Assembly: GCF_049723905.1 (NCBI RefSeq)
Contig: NZ_JBJKFD010000001.1
Location: 434,001 to 498,000, forward strand
Reading direction: 5' to 3'
From: G963665185 sp049723905
GTDB taxonomy: Bacteria > Desulfobacterota > Desulfovibrionia > Desulfovibrionales > Desulfovibrionaceae
DNA: 64,000 nucleotides
Part shown: piece after piece, positions 16,326-25,237 of the stretch
Layout of the letters: each line of letters opens with the position of its first letter
Numbering within the stretch: the first letter of the stretch is position 1
Notes under the pieces: generated by a model
Told to the model about the DNA's origin: nothing
The model's input: only the letters and a program-made list of their open reading frames with translations
Databases searched by the model: none
Translations under genes and position numbers: made by a program

Positions 16326-17009
16326 TTAGGACGCGCTGGCGTTGCTTTTTTCGAGTTTGTTTTTGAGCTTCGCAATTCTGTATTCGAACAACGCCTTGCT
16401 TTCTTGTCCGGCTTTGCCGAGAACATTCTGATAAGCATCTATCGCAGCTTGATATTGCCCGGCCTGCTCGTATGCCTGAGCAAGCTGCATATCGATCATG
16501 ATCTGAAAATTTTCAGGAGCCGTTGACCTGAGCGAGGAAAGAAGAGAGGCAGCTTCGGCATTGTTGCCCGAAGCCATTTCCGCGCTGGCTTCACCCATGA
16601 CGGCCACCAGTTTGGTGGAATCGTCGCTCAAATCAGCAAGGCGCTTATAGGCGGATGCGGCAACCTTGTACTGCTTGGCTTTCATTGCTTCGTCGGCGAG
16701 AGAAAACAGGGCAGAAGGCTGAACAGCTTCCGGAGCTTGAGAGGTGAAGTCTTCCAATGCCTGGATGCGTTTATCGCCATCCTGGATTGCCATTATGGTT
16801 CCCAGTTTTTGCGAGGCATCAACAATCTGACTCTTTTGATAGTACTGGTATCCCGTAACAGCGGCAACAACGAGAATGACGGCGAGAATCCCAAGGCCTA
16901 TGGGTTTGATGTTATCCACCATGTATTGAAGAAGAGGATGGAGTTCATCGGGAATCTGTTCGTCGAGCAGGCCTTCCGGGAGATGCTGCGAGTCTTTATT
17001 CTGGGCCAT
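16326..17009 (-). CDS. Membrane-anchored tetratricopeptide repeat protein
   Basis: A 227-residue protein with a cytoplasmic N-terminus, one transmembrane helix at about 35-53 (LGILAVILVVAAVTGYQYY), and a helical TPR-like outer domain of about 160 residues (ALFSLADEAMKAKQYKVAASAYKR and AQAYEQAGQYQAAIDAYQNV are clear TPR helices). The architecture resembles YfgM-type tetratricopeptide proteins of the periplasmic chaperone network, but similarity is by layout only. ATG 17009 is preferred, with GGAGG 11 bases upstream. It is first in the unit with iorA-iorB, and a promoter is visible upstream. A functional link with Ior is not obvious. Confidence 0.8.
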   Translation of the reverse strand: MAQNKDSQHLPEGLLDEQIPDELHPLLQYMVDNIKPIGLGILAVILVVAAVTGYQYYQKSQIVDASQKLGTIMAIQDGDKRIQALEDFTSQAPEAVQPSALFSLADEAMKAKQYKVAASAYKRLADLSDDSTKLVAVMGEASAEMASGNNAEAASLLSSLRSTAPENFQIMIDMQLAQAYEQAGQYQAAIDAYQNVLGKAGQESKALFEYRIAKLKNKLEKSNASAS

Positions 17010-17071
17010 TATGCGTTTGTCCTCCATTGTGTCCAAGGTGGTACGTTGTGGTTGTGCTTATGATCCGAAAG

Positions 17072-17100
17072 GGTATATGCCTAAATTACAAAAAGGTCAA
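17072..17100 (-). promoter_or_regulatory. Candidate sigma-70 promoter for the TPR-iorA-iorB unit
   Basis: Read on the minus strand: TTGACC (17100-17095), a 17-bp spacer, TATACC (17077-17072). Transcription would start about 55 bp before the TPR gene ATG. Confidence 0.5.
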
Positions 17101-17531
17101 AAGGACTTTTGGAATTGATGAAACTTTGTATTCATTGAATTTTAGGGGCGTTATCGAGAAAAAGCGGTCAGATAAACTTGCAAGACTGGCAAAAAAAAGG
17201 CCAAAATAGCCGGTGTCGGACAAATGGTGTCAAAAATCCTTGACAGAATTGTTCTTTCTCATTGAGCTAAAACATTACTTGCGATAAAAATAAAATTTCC
17301 GCAATGTTTCCCAACTCGGCGCAATCCATACGGTATGCGGAAAGCGCCACGCCAGTGAACCTCCTTTCCCGTTGATTCCGTCGTGTCGGCATCGGTATCA
17401 GGCTGGTGAGAAAAAGTATAGAAGCGTTTTTTGGGAACTCCCCAGTGCGCCGCAGGGCTGCATTTGTGTAGGGAGATTCAAATTTTTTGTATGGGCTTGT
17501 TGCATAATTGTTGAAAGATAAGGAGTTGTCC
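17101..17531. other. AT-rich intergenic region before proA
   Basis: This 431-bp stretch has no convincing gene. A perfect TTGACA at 17240-17245 lacks a decent -10 at normal spacing. A 49- to 60-codon open frame at 17027-17209 has no Shine-Dalgarno and no recognisable domain. The segment 17280-17500 is the upstream leader region of proA. I see no terminator-type hairpin or riboswitch. Confidence 0.4.
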
Positions 17532-18791
17532 ATGTCTTTGCAGGAACAGATGCTCGAAATATGTGCTGCCGCCAAATTGGCTGGGGCCAAACTTGCATGT
17601 ATTTCTGGGAGTACGAAGGATAAGGCGTTGATAGCGCTTGCGGCAAAGCTCGTAGAGCGGAAGGATGAAATTTTCAAGGCCAATGCCAAGGACTTGCAGG
17701 CAGCGGAAGAAGGAGGCATGGATTCAGCCCGTCTCGACCGTCTTCGTATTACCGATGCCGTTATCGAGTCCATGAGCACCGCTTGCAAGGACGTAGCCGC
17801 TCAATCCGATCCCGTGGGTGAGATCGAAGGCATGACCAAACGGCCAAATGGGCTCCTTATCGGGCGGATGCGTATTCCCCTTGGGGTCATTCTTATGATC
17901 TATGAGTCCCGGCCCAATGTAACCATCGATTCGGCAATTCTTTGTCTCAAGGCTGGGAATTCTATTATTTTACGCGGTGGGTCCGAGGCGATTCATTCCA
18001 ATTTAGCCCTTGCGAAGATTCTTCGGGAAGCCCTGGTTGAAAATGGACTGCCCGAGTCTGCCGCCCAGGTTGTCCCTGTAACCGACCGTGAAGCCGTCGC
18101 CATTCTGCTCAAGCAGGAAGACTCCATTGATGTTGCGATTCCGCGTGGTGGCGAAGGGCTTATTCGAGCCGTGACAGAGCAGGCACATATGCCTGTGCTC
18201 AAACACTACAAGGGCGTTTGCCATGCCTACGTGGATGAGCAGGCCGATCTGCCGCAGGCATTGGAGATTGTCTATAATGGCAAGGTGCAGCGTCCCGGTG
18301 TTTGCAATGCCTTGGAATGTCTGCTCGTTCATAGATCCGTTGCCGAAGAGTTTCTTCCCATGGTTGCCGAAAAGCTCGGCAAGGCAGGGGTTACGTTCAA
18401 GGCTTGCCCTCAGTCGTTGCCTTTGTTGGGGAGCACAGCCGAGCCTGCTACTGACCATGATTGGGGGTATGAATTCCACTCCCTGGTGCTGGCGGTCAAA
18501 GTTGTCGACTCAATGGACGAAGCTCTGGAACACATTCGGAAGTGTGGCTCCAATCACACCGAGCTTATTTGCACCCGGGACCATGCCCGGGCTATGCGTT
18601 TTCTGCGTGAAGCCGACGCTTCGCTAGTGTTGGTGAATGCCTCGTCCCGTTTTAACGACGGAGGAGAGGTTGGCCTTGGTGCGGAAATAGGTATTTCGAC
18701 TTCAAAGCTCCATGCGTATGGCCCTATGGGGGTACGTGAACTCACTTCGACCAAGTTCGTTGCTTTTGGTGACGGTCAAGTTCGCGGCTAA
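17532..18791 (+). CDS. proA: Glutamate-5-semialdehyde dehydrogenase (gamma-glutamyl phosphate reductase)
   Basis: Second step of proline synthesis: NADPH-dependent reduction of gamma-glutamyl phosphate. The 419 residues match ProA. RMRIPLGVILMIYESRPNVT, RGGSEAIHSN, IPRGGEGLIR and the catalytic-Cys segment RPGVCNALE are all typical, as is HTELICTRD later. ATG 17532 is preferred because AAGGAG lies 7 bases upstream. It overlaps nadD by one base (TAATG). ProB is not in the window. Confidence 0.96.
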   Translation: MSLQEQMLEICAAAKLAGAKLACISGSTKDKALIALAAKLVERKDEIFKANAKDLQAAEEGGMDSARLDRLRITDAVIESMSTACKDVAAQSDPVGEIEGMTKRPNGLLIGRMRIPLGVILMIYESRPNVTIDSAILCLKAGNSIILRGGSEAIHSNLALAKILREALVENGLPESAAQVVPVTDREAVAILLKQEDSIDVAIPRGGEGLIRAVTEQAHMPVLKHYKGVCHAYVDEQADLPQALEIVYNGKVQRPGVCNALECLLVHRSVAEEFLPMVAEKLGKAGVTFKACPQSLPLLGSTAEPATDHDWGYEFHSLVLAVKVVDSMDEALEHIRKCGSNHTELICTRDHARAMRFLREADASLVLVNASSRFNDGGEVGLGAEIGISTSKLHAYGPMGVRELTSTKFVAFGDGQVRG

Positions 18792-19444
18792 TGTCTCGTA
18801 TAGGAATTTTTGGAGGCAGTTTTAATCCGGTACACTGCGGCCATGTTCGCATGGCCGTGGAGTCCCGGGAGCAGCTGAATCTGGATAGGGTAGATTTTGT
18901 CCTTTCCTATAACCACCCGCTCAAAGCGCACGACGACCAACTCCCGTTTGCCACCCGTTGGCATCTGCTGCAGGGGGCATTGTCCGGAATGCACGGCTAT
19001 CAAGTCAGTGTTTTGGAAAGAATTTTTCCAGGCCCGTCCTATACTATAAAAATACTGTCTTTATATCGCCGTCGCTATCCCGAGGATGAACTCTTTTTCA
19101 TTCTTGGTGCAGCGGATTTGGTAAGCGTACCGACTTGGCAAGAAGGGCTGAGGCTTATTGAATATGCGGGATTGGCTGTTGTCCCCAGGTTTGGTGTCGG
19201 GTTGCAGGAAACAGCCGATACCGTAGCCCAATCCTGGCCTGATGCAGTACGCAAAAGCTCTACTGTTTGGGACTTTTCCAGCGGAACTAGTCTACATTAC
19301 CTCGATGCACCCATCCTGGATATCAGCGCAACTGATATTCGAAGACGTTTGCTGCAGGGGAAAAGTGTCGCCTCCCTGGTCCCTTTTTGTGTAGAGCGTT
19401 CTCTCGGTCCACTTCTTCCGCTTCTTCGTCAGGTTAAATCTTGA
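18791..19444 (+). CDS. nadD: Nicotinate-nucleotide adenylyltransferase
   Basis: NAD synthesis: transfers AMP from ATP to nicotinate mononucleotide. FGGSFNPVHCGHV near the N-terminus is the nucleotidyl-transferase motif with the (H/T)xGH signature, and ISATDIRRRL near the C-terminus is the second ATP-binding motif. The 217 residues are normal. Its ATG shares a base with the proA stop, so it is translationally coupled. The pairing proA-nadD is common in bacteria. Confidence 0.95.
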   Translation: MSRIGIFGGSFNPVHCGHVRMAVESREQLNLDRVDFVLSYNHPLKAHDDQLPFATRWHLLQGALSGMHGYQVSVLERIFPGPSYTIKILSLYRRRYPEDELFFILGAADLVSVPTWQEGLRLIEYAGLAVVPRFGVGLQETADTVAQSWPDAVRKSSTVWDFSSGTSLHYLDAPILDISATDIRRRLLQGKSVASLVPFCVERSLGPLLPLLRQVKS

Positions 19445-19573
19445 CTTCCGACCGATATTTTCCCCTTAGGATTCTTGCCGTTCCACCCATCTGACTGGTA
19501 TTATCTTCTTTCGTAATATTAATGACTTAATAATGCTGCGTCACCACCTGAACCTGATTGGACAGCGCTTCTT

Positions 19574-21247
19574 ATGAATACTTCGATCGTTAAGCATCTA
19601 TTGGTCGTTTCCGTAGAGGCTAAATTTGTCAAAAATATCACAGATATTTTAAAACCATTGGTCAACGTACAGTGGCACTCGGCTGAGGACATTCAGACAG
19701 CTTGGTATGTCTTGAATGACGAGCCTATTGATTTGGTTTTGGTCGATGAAACTCTGGGCGATGGCTCTGGGGCTGAGTTTCTGCAGAAAATAAAGTGGAG
19801 CGAGGAATTCGCGGACACGGACTGCCTGCTGTTTTTTAACCAGGAAGATGATACGAGAATAGCTCTGGCAATGGAGCTGCGAGCATCGGACTATGTTGTA
19901 AAACCGGTGACTTCCGATGTGCTTCTTTACAAGCTTGAAAAAATGTTTGGCCCATCCATCGGAGAGGTTGCGCCAGCAGGGCGGGAAGAGAACACTGCCT
20001 CTACAACGGATCCAGTTGCCGGTAAGGAGGCTCTTGAAAGTGTGCCTTCTGAAGGTTCTGAGGCCGATGAACTTCGTACTTTTTTTCAGCCAATCTTGGA
20101 TATAGGGCAACGAAGGGTTTGCGGATTTGAAGCACTTACCAAGCGAGTGAATTCCGGCGGCGGAGGTGGAGATAAGAGCATCTCGGGGCAGCTCTTCGCA
20201 GGACTTTCAGATGAAGAGACTGTTGCTCTCGATCGTGCCTGTCGTCAGAAGGCCATGCGTTCTTTTGCAAAGATCAACCGCTCCACTTCGGGCTTCAACC
20301 TGCATTTAAATGTGTGCAAAGCAACCATTATTGCCGGGGATGCCGAAGGCGGAGAGCTGAGGGATGTACTGGAGGGGGCAGATACGTTTGGGATTTCCAC
20401 GCGCCGTATTGTGCTGGAGATTGATGAAGTCGGGAGTATCGACAACGAAATTTTACGGCGTTTTCTGGATATCCATAGAGGACATGGATTCCGCATCGCC
20501 TTTGACCGCTATGATGGCGAGAGTCTGTACTTGGCAAAGGTGGAGGAATTTCGTCCGGATGTCGTCAAACTTTCAACAAGCCTCGTTTCCCGGACTCTTG
20601 TTGAGGAAAGTGCCGCACTTCTTGTGAAGGCTCTTTTAGGAGGAGCACTAACGCAACGTATCGATGTTGTTGCAACCGGTGTTGAAACCGAAGAGCAGGC
20701 CATTGGACTTTTGGAACTTGGGCCGACGTGCCTGCAGGGATTTTATTTCGACAGGCCGCATGCCAAGAACGTGCGGGGCATTGAAAAGTATCATTTTCAG
20801 GTGGAATATCTGGTCCGCAAGTACGTTCGTCATTGTGTCGAACGCATTGGGGAGGAAAAAAGACGACAGGTAACGGCTCAAGCCCTGTTACAGAAAGTAA
20901 CGGCGGCACTGGCACGTGCCAATGTGGAAAAATATCCTGTCGTGTTGAAGGCTGCACTCCGTAGAGACAAGTGTATTGCCGGTGCTTTTGTAATAGACAA
21001 GGCGGGAAAGCAGCTTATTGATGCGGTCTCCCAGGAACGGGGTGAAGGTTGTAACTTTTGTCCAACACCCAAGGGGACTCGGCACTTTCTTCGGGATTAT
21101 TATCTGCATGTTGCCGCAGGCTATGAAAAGTTTGTCACCCCTGCTCATACCTCGCCTTTTTCCGGGAAGCTTTGCCGAATGATTGCACAACGGATACCGG
21201 GTGCTGCCCGCAATATCGTTTGCCTCGAGCTGATGCTGGGAGAATAG
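19574..21247 (+). CDS. Receiver-like / EAL-domain protein with C-terminal sensor-like domain
   Basis: A 557-residue signalling protein. Residues 1-125 have a response-regulator fold: the phospho-acceptor Asp is likely in VDETLGDGSG and the conserved Lys in VVKPV, but the acidic pair after strand 1 is missing (VVSVEA) and the Thr/Ser switch position is not recognisable. Residues 165-400 form an EAL domain: GFEAL, LHLNV, VLEIDE, VVKLS and TGVETEEQA are present, while the DDFG-type metal motif reads FDRYDG, losing one metal Asp. From about 440 the C-terminal part (with GCNFCP and a YYLHVAAGYEKF segment) looks PAS/cache-like. It may be a weak c-di-GMP phosphodiesterase or a non-catalytic c-di-GMP receptor. 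It is monocistronic, facing the GT9 pair. Confidence 0.82.
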   Translation: MNTSIVKHLLVVSVEAKFVKNITDILKPLVNVQWHSAEDIQTAWYVLNDEPIDLVLVDETLGDGSGAEFLQKIKWSEEFADTDCLLFFNQEDDTRIALAMELRASDYVVKPVTSDVLLYKLEKMFGPSIGEVAPAGREENTASTTDPVAGKEALESVPSEGSEADELRTFFQPILDIGQRRVCGFEALTKRVNSGGGGGDKSISGQLFAGLSDEETVALDRACRQKAMRSFAKINRSTSGFNLHLNVCKATIIAGDAEGGELRDVLEGADTFGISTRRIVLEIDEVGSIDNEILRRFLDIHRGHGFRIAFDRYDGESLYLAKVEEFRPDVVKLSTSLVSRTLVEESAALLVKALLGGALTQRIDVVATGVETEEQAIGLLELGPTCLQGFYFDRPHAKNVRGIEKYHFQVEYLVRKYVRHCVERIGEEKRRQVTAQALLQKVTAALARANVEKYPVVLKAALRRDKCIAGAFVIDKAGKQLIDAVSQERGEGCNFCPTPKGTRHFLRDYYLHVAAGYEKFVTPAHTSPFSGKLCRMIAQRIPGAARNIVCLELMLGE

Positions 21248-21270
21248 GTAGCTTTTTTTGGGGGGGCGGC

Positions 21271-22290
21271 TTAGCTTTGAATTATTGCCTCAAGAACGTC
21301 TTCCGGGCGGATGGAGCGCATACATTCTCGCTCACGGGGACACGTTTTGCCTCCGTGAAGCGAGCAGGGGCGGCATTCAAGGTCGCTTTCCAATACCTTG
21401 TCGTGCGGTCCTTCCGGATAGAAACCCCAGGCACGTGTAGTCGGACCGAATAATGCGATAACCGGTGTTCCCACGCCGCAGGCCAAGTGCATGGGGCCTG
21501 AATCTCCCGTGACAAGCATTCTGCACGACGCAAGCAATGCACAGCTTTGCCGCAGGTCGGTCGTGTTGGTGAAGTCGTGTGAAACTCCCCCCGACATTTC
21601 TTTGGTCCACCTGGCGGGGGCATCGTCGCGTCCTATAACCATCCACGGAATCTTTTTTCTGGTCAGGAGCAAGGCCAATTCTTTCCAATGCTCTTCCGGC
21701 CACTTTTTGTTGGTATGCGTGGCGTAAGGATGAAGGGCTACAGGGTGAGCCCTCTCTCCCTTGTATCCATGAGATTCGAGGAGTGAATGCGCCTCTGAAA
21801 TCTCAGTTCTGGTCGGGTGCAGATGAGGTATAAGTGCCTTGGCCGATGGCGGGGGCGATTGGAGCGCCAAGGCATAGCGTTGGGGGACATTCCACTGGAG
21901 GAGACTTTTTTGAGCCCATTCCTGCCTGAATCGATGGTATGCCCGCCGTGCGATACTGTGCTTGGCATAATGATGGGTCTTCCCCTTCCAGAAAAAACGC
22001 AGGATGCGTGTCCGAAGGCTCCCGTGGAGGTCTATAAGCGGGAGTCCAGCATACTTGTTTGCCATGAAAGACGCCTGGCGAAGCCATGCGGAACCGGAAA
22101 GCTGGGAATCGTTAAGGGCTATAATCTCCGACAGAGCTGGGTGTCCCTCCAGAACAGGAGCAAAGGCTTTTTTGGTGATAAAGACGAAACGCATCCCCAA
22201 AGTGCTTTGCCAGTGTTCCAGCACTCCTGTTGTCAGAACCACATCTCCCAAGGCGCTGAAGCGTACGACAACCGCGTCCGGAGATTTCAT
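21271..22290 (-). CDS. Glycosyltransferase family 9 (heptosyltransferase-like)
   Basis: A 339-residue ADP-heptose:LPS heptosyltransferase-family protein acting on lipopolysaccharide core at the inner membrane's cytoplasmic face. VVRFSALGDVVLTTGVLEHW at the start is the GT9 N-terminal motif; VTGDSGPMHLACGVGTPVIALFGPT is the sugar-nucleotide motif; a Cys-rich end (CRPCSLHGGKTCPRERECM) is typical. ATG 22290 is chosen because it overlaps the upstream gene's stop by four bases. It is the second of two tandem GT9 genes. The acceptor (heptose I or II position) is not resolved. Confidence 0.88.
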   Translation of the reverse strand: MKSPDAVVVRFSALGDVVLTTGVLEHWQSTLGMRFVFITKKAFAPVLEGHPALSEIIALNDSQLSGSAWLRQASFMANKYAGLPLIDLHGSLRTRILRFFWKGKTHHYAKHSIARRAYHRFRQEWAQKSLLQWNVPQRYALALQSPPPSAKALIPHLHPTRTEISEAHSLLESHGYKGERAHPVALHPYATHTNKKWPEEHWKELALLLTRKKIPWMVIGRDDAPARWTKEMSGGVSHDFTNTTDLRQSCALLASCRMLVTGDSGPMHLACGVGTPVIALFGPTTRAWGFYPEGPHDKVLESDLECRPCSLHGGKTCPRERECMRSIRPEDVLEAIIQS

Positions 22291-23336
22291 GAGGCCTGTT
22301 CCCTCATCACCTTTTGCATAGTATTCCAAGCCAGTTGGGGCGAGATGTCGCGCATGCAGCGGTGATGCCCCTGAGAACACGTCTGGCTGCCGTGGAGTCC
22401 GCATGGGCGGCAGCCGAGCTCGGTTTGGAGAACCCGGGAGTGCGAGCCGCGGGGAAAAAAGCCAAGCGATTCAACTGTAGGGCCGAAGAGTGCAACCGTG
22501 GGTGTACCCAATGTCCAGGCAATATGCATGGGGCCGGAATCATTGGTCAGGTAGGCGTCCAGTCGGGAAATGAAGCAGGCCAGCTCCGGCAGATTGAGCT
22601 TTGCAGCCATGTTCAGCAAGGCGGGGCGGGTTTCTGGCTGGGTTGCCTCTATCACTTGCCGGACTGTTTCCTCTTCTCCCGGGCCGCCGAAGATAATTAC
22701 CTGTAGCCCTTGGCTGGCGGCCATGTCGGCAACCTGTCCGAAGTATTCCGTTGGCCAGCGTTTTGTTGCCCATACCGAGCCGGGATTCAGGCCAATACAC
22801 GGTCCGTTGACATGGGAATGAAAAAAATTGTCGACATTTGCTTTCACTTCCGGAATGAGGTCGAGCCTTGGAGTAGAAATTTTATGCGTAATGTTTAGAG
22901 GCAATACAAGTTGAAGTTGCCGTTCTATTTCTTCAAGTTGGGAGAAGCGTCGGGATACCGTGTGAGTGTACGCCAATTTGTTGTAGAAAGGGGTGTCGTA
23001 GCCGATACGCATGGCAATGCCCGATCTCCGGGCTACAAGCGCGCTACGAAAACTTCGATGAACCGAAATTAAAACATCGTAGTCTTGATCATGCAGAAAA
23101 GCTCCGAGGGCCAGCGCACCGCGTATACCTTTGTGTGCTCCGCGCTTTGCAAATCCGTAAACTTTACGCAATTCCCGTTGAGCCAAAAAAAGAGGATCGA
23201 CACCTTGGCGGACATATAAATCCAAGGGGATGCCAGGGTAGGCTTCGGCCAAAGTATGAATCAGTGGCAGAGTCAGGACGGCGTCACCCAGAAAAGCTGT
23301 TTGCCATACGGCTATGGATCGAATCGATTGTGTCAT
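22287..23336 (-). CDS. Glycosyltransferase family 9 (WaaF-like heptosyltransferase)
   Basis: A 349-residue GT9 protein, closest in features to WaaF (lipopolysaccharide heptosyltransferase II). IAVWQTAFLGDAVLTLPLI opens it, IGLNPGSVWATKRWP is the WaaF-type nucleotide-sugar block, and YLTNDSGPMHIAWTLGTPTVALFGPT follows. The C-terminus carries CRPCGLHGSQTCSQGHHRCM. The start at 23336 (MTQSIRSIAV) fits family length; upstream in-frame ATGs lack conserved sequence and no start has a strong Shine-Dalgarno. It is coupled to the next GT9 gene. Confidence 0.88.
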   Translation of the reverse strand: MTQSIRSIAVWQTAFLGDAVLTLPLIHTLAEAYPGIPLDLYVRQGVDPLFLAQRELRKVYGFAKRGAHKGIRGALALGAFLHDQDYDVLISVHRSFRSALVARRSGIAMRIGYDTPFYNKLAYTHTVSRRFSQLEEIERQLQLVLPLNITHKISTPRLDLIPEVKANVDNFFHSHVNGPCIGLNPGSVWATKRWPTEYFGQVADMAASQGLQVIIFGGPGEEETVRQVIEATQPETRPALLNMAAKLNLPELACFISRLDAYLTNDSGPMHIAWTLGTPTVALFGPTVESLGFFPRGSHSRVLQTELGCRPCGLHGSQTCSQGHHRCMRDISPQLAWNTMQKVMREQAS

Positions 23337-23603
23337 AATGATAAAAGGAATTTTGGGTCCTGCCGTTCCCATACCGGTCGAATGGCCGGGGCATATGATT
23401 GAAAATAGGGAAAATGCTACGTGCCGTGCGGCGGTTGTTTTCGCCGGGTTCTGGTTTCGCGTCAAGTCCGCATCTGCGGAAGTTGCTCGAAACGCGAAAT
23501 ATCATGCCCTCCTGGGGGCTCCTTTGCTTGCATGGCCCTGTGGCTTCTGATAAATATCAGAAATGCATCAAGCCATTTATGGGGCAGGACGGCCCTTCAA
23601 CGA

Positions 23604-24668
23604 ATGCTAGAACTTATCCTTTCTGTCAGCTTGGCTACCCTTATATCATTTTTTTGTTCGGTCAGCGAAGCCGCTCTGTATTCTATTTCCTGGAGCAGAA
23701 TCGAGTCCCTACGTAAAAAAGGGCGTCGTTCCGGAAAAATTCTTTACGCCATGCGTCGTGATGTGGAAAAGCCTATCTCTGCAATCCTGACGCTCAATAC
23801 GGTAGCCAATACAGCTGGAGCCTCTATTGCCGGGGCTGCGGCTGCAAGGGTTTTTGGGCCGGACCACCTTGCCTGGTTTGCAGTGGGGTTCACCCTTGTC
23901 ATTTTACTTTTTGCAGAACTCATCCCCAAAACTCTGGGGGTTGTTTACAATAAAACTGCCGCGCCCTTGCTGGCTCGGCCGTTGCAGCTGTTGGTCCTTT
24001 TTTGTGCTCCGATCACTTGGACTTTGGGATTTGTAGTCCGTCTTTTCAAAACTTCTTCAATCGGCCCGCTGGCCACGGAAGAAGATGTACGTGCTCTTGT
24101 AAGCCTTACGTACAAAGCGGGGATTCTCAAAGAATACGAAGAACTGGCTATAGGCAACATCCTTTCGTTGGATAAAAAACAGGTCAGGGATATTATGACT
24201 CCCCGTACGGTCGTCTTTTCTCTGCCTGCCCATATGAGCGTGGCGGAAGCCTGGCAGAGGAAGTCTGTCTGGCCCCACAGCCGTATTCCCGTTTTTGAGC
24301 ATGACGACCGGGAGGATATCGTAGGGCTTGTTTATCGAAGGGAGGTCTTTGAGGCCTTGGTCAATGACCGGGACGATCTTACTTTGGACAAGCTCATGCG
24401 GCCGGTCGAGTTTGTTTTGGAAACCTTGACCCTTGATCGACTGCTTATTAAGTTTCTCAAATCAAGAATTCATCTTATTGTGGTTCTCGACGAATACGGA
24501 GGGATCTCCGGGGTGGTTTCCCTGGAAGATGTTCTTGAAGAAATTCTGGGGCGAGAAATCGTTGATGAAACCGACCAGGTTGCGGATATGCGCGAACTGG
24601 CAAAGAAAAAACGCAAAGGCTTGATGACGGCTGCGGGGCAGCGTGAGTCGGCCATAGAACGCGACTGA
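23604..24668 (+). CDS. CNNM/CorC-type membrane protein with CBS pair
   Basis: A 354-residue protein of the DUF21-CBS (CNNM/HlyC-CorC) family, linked to Mg2+ or Co2+ efflux. The N-terminal half has about three or four membrane helices with conserved SEAALYS, TLNTVANTAGA and FAELIPKTLGV. The tandem CBS domains follow (MTPRTVVFSLP to VYRREVFEAL; LMRPVEFVLET to LDEYGGISGVVSLEDVLEEILG). The usual C-terminal transporter-associated domain is missing, so the protein ends soon after CBS2. The long upstream open frame (from 23421) encodes a Cys-rich non-conserved leader; I start at 23604 (MLELILSVSLATLISFF), before the first helix. The start has only a weak Shine-Dalgarno. Confidence 0.85.
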   Translation: MLELILSVSLATLISFFCSVSEAALYSISWSRIESLRKKGRRSGKILYAMRRDVEKPISAILTLNTVANTAGASIAGAAAARVFGPDHLAWFAVGFTLVILLFAELIPKTLGVVYNKTAAPLLARPLQLLVLFCAPITWTLGFVVRLFKTSSIGPLATEEDVRALVSLTYKAGILKEYEELAIGNILSLDKKQVRDIMTPRTVVFSLPAHMSVAEAWQRKSVWPHSRIPVFEHDDREDIVGLVYRREVFEALVNDRDDLTLDKLMRPVEFVLETLTLDRLLIKFLKSRIHLIVVLDEYGGISGVVSLEDVLEEILGREIVDETDQVADMRELAKKKRKGLMTAAGQRESAIERD

Positions 24669-24675
24669 GGCGAAT

Positions 24676-25095
24676 ATGGGAAAGAACAAGGCTGTGTATA
24701 TTGCCGCTTTTTTGCTTTTTGCCGCAGGACTGGGGTATCTCGTCTTTACTGGGGTGTCACAGGAAAGCGTGTATTTTTTAAATGTTTCTGAAGCATTGGC
24801 CATGGAACCAGCACAACGTTCCCAGGCCCGTCTTTTCGGCATGGTTGGTCCGGAGCGGGTGGAGCGCAAGCATGGGGCACTGGGCGTTGCTTTCGATCTG
24901 CAGGATAAAGACAACGCTGGCGAGGCTATTCGAATAAATTACGCGGGCGCAGTTCCCGATACCTTCAAGCCGGGCGTGGAAGTTATTGTGGAAGGGCGAT
25001 TCACCCACAATGGGAATTCCTTTTCCGCCACTCAGCTTATGACAAAGTGTCCGAGCAAATACGAAAAGAAAAAACGTCACCCGGCCGAGGTCTGA
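24676..25095 (+). CDS. ccmE: Cytochrome c maturation heme chaperone CcmE (CxxxY type)
   Basis: Periplasmic, membrane-anchored heme chaperone of System I. It has one N-terminal membrane helix (residues 6-24), then an OB-fold (GMVGPERVERK, VAFDLQDKD, VIVEGRF). The heme-binding site is CPSKY (Cys125, Tyr129) in place of the usual HxxxY; this Cys variant is known from Desulfovibrio and some archaea. The 139 residues are normal. It begins 7 bp after the CNNM gene and heads the ccm series. Confidence 0.93.
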   Translation: MGKNKAVYIAAFLLFAAGLGYLVFTGVSQESVYFLNVSEALAMEPAQRSQARLFGMVGPERVERKHGALGVAFDLQDKDNAGEAIRINYAGAVPDTFKPGVEVIVEGRFTHNGNSFSATQLMTKCPSKYEKKKRHPAEV

Positions 25096-25237
25096 TGTCG
25101 GCTGCGCATTAACGTTTCGGGGTTTTATACTGGACGCACTGGCTTTGAGCCCCAAATGGTAAGAATACGCTTGTCTTCTTGAGCGGACCGTATTACGCGG
25201 ATCAATCCATACTAATTGAGTCAACAAAGGAAACGTG

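Noticed and set aside
17027..17209. 60-codon open frame in the gap before proA
   Set aside because: No Shine-Dalgarno, it runs over a good minus-strand promoter, and the product has no conserved look.
17240..17273. Perfect TTGACA before proA as a promoter
   Set aside because: No acceptable -10 at 15-19 bp; the nearest AT-rich hexamer is 22 bp away.
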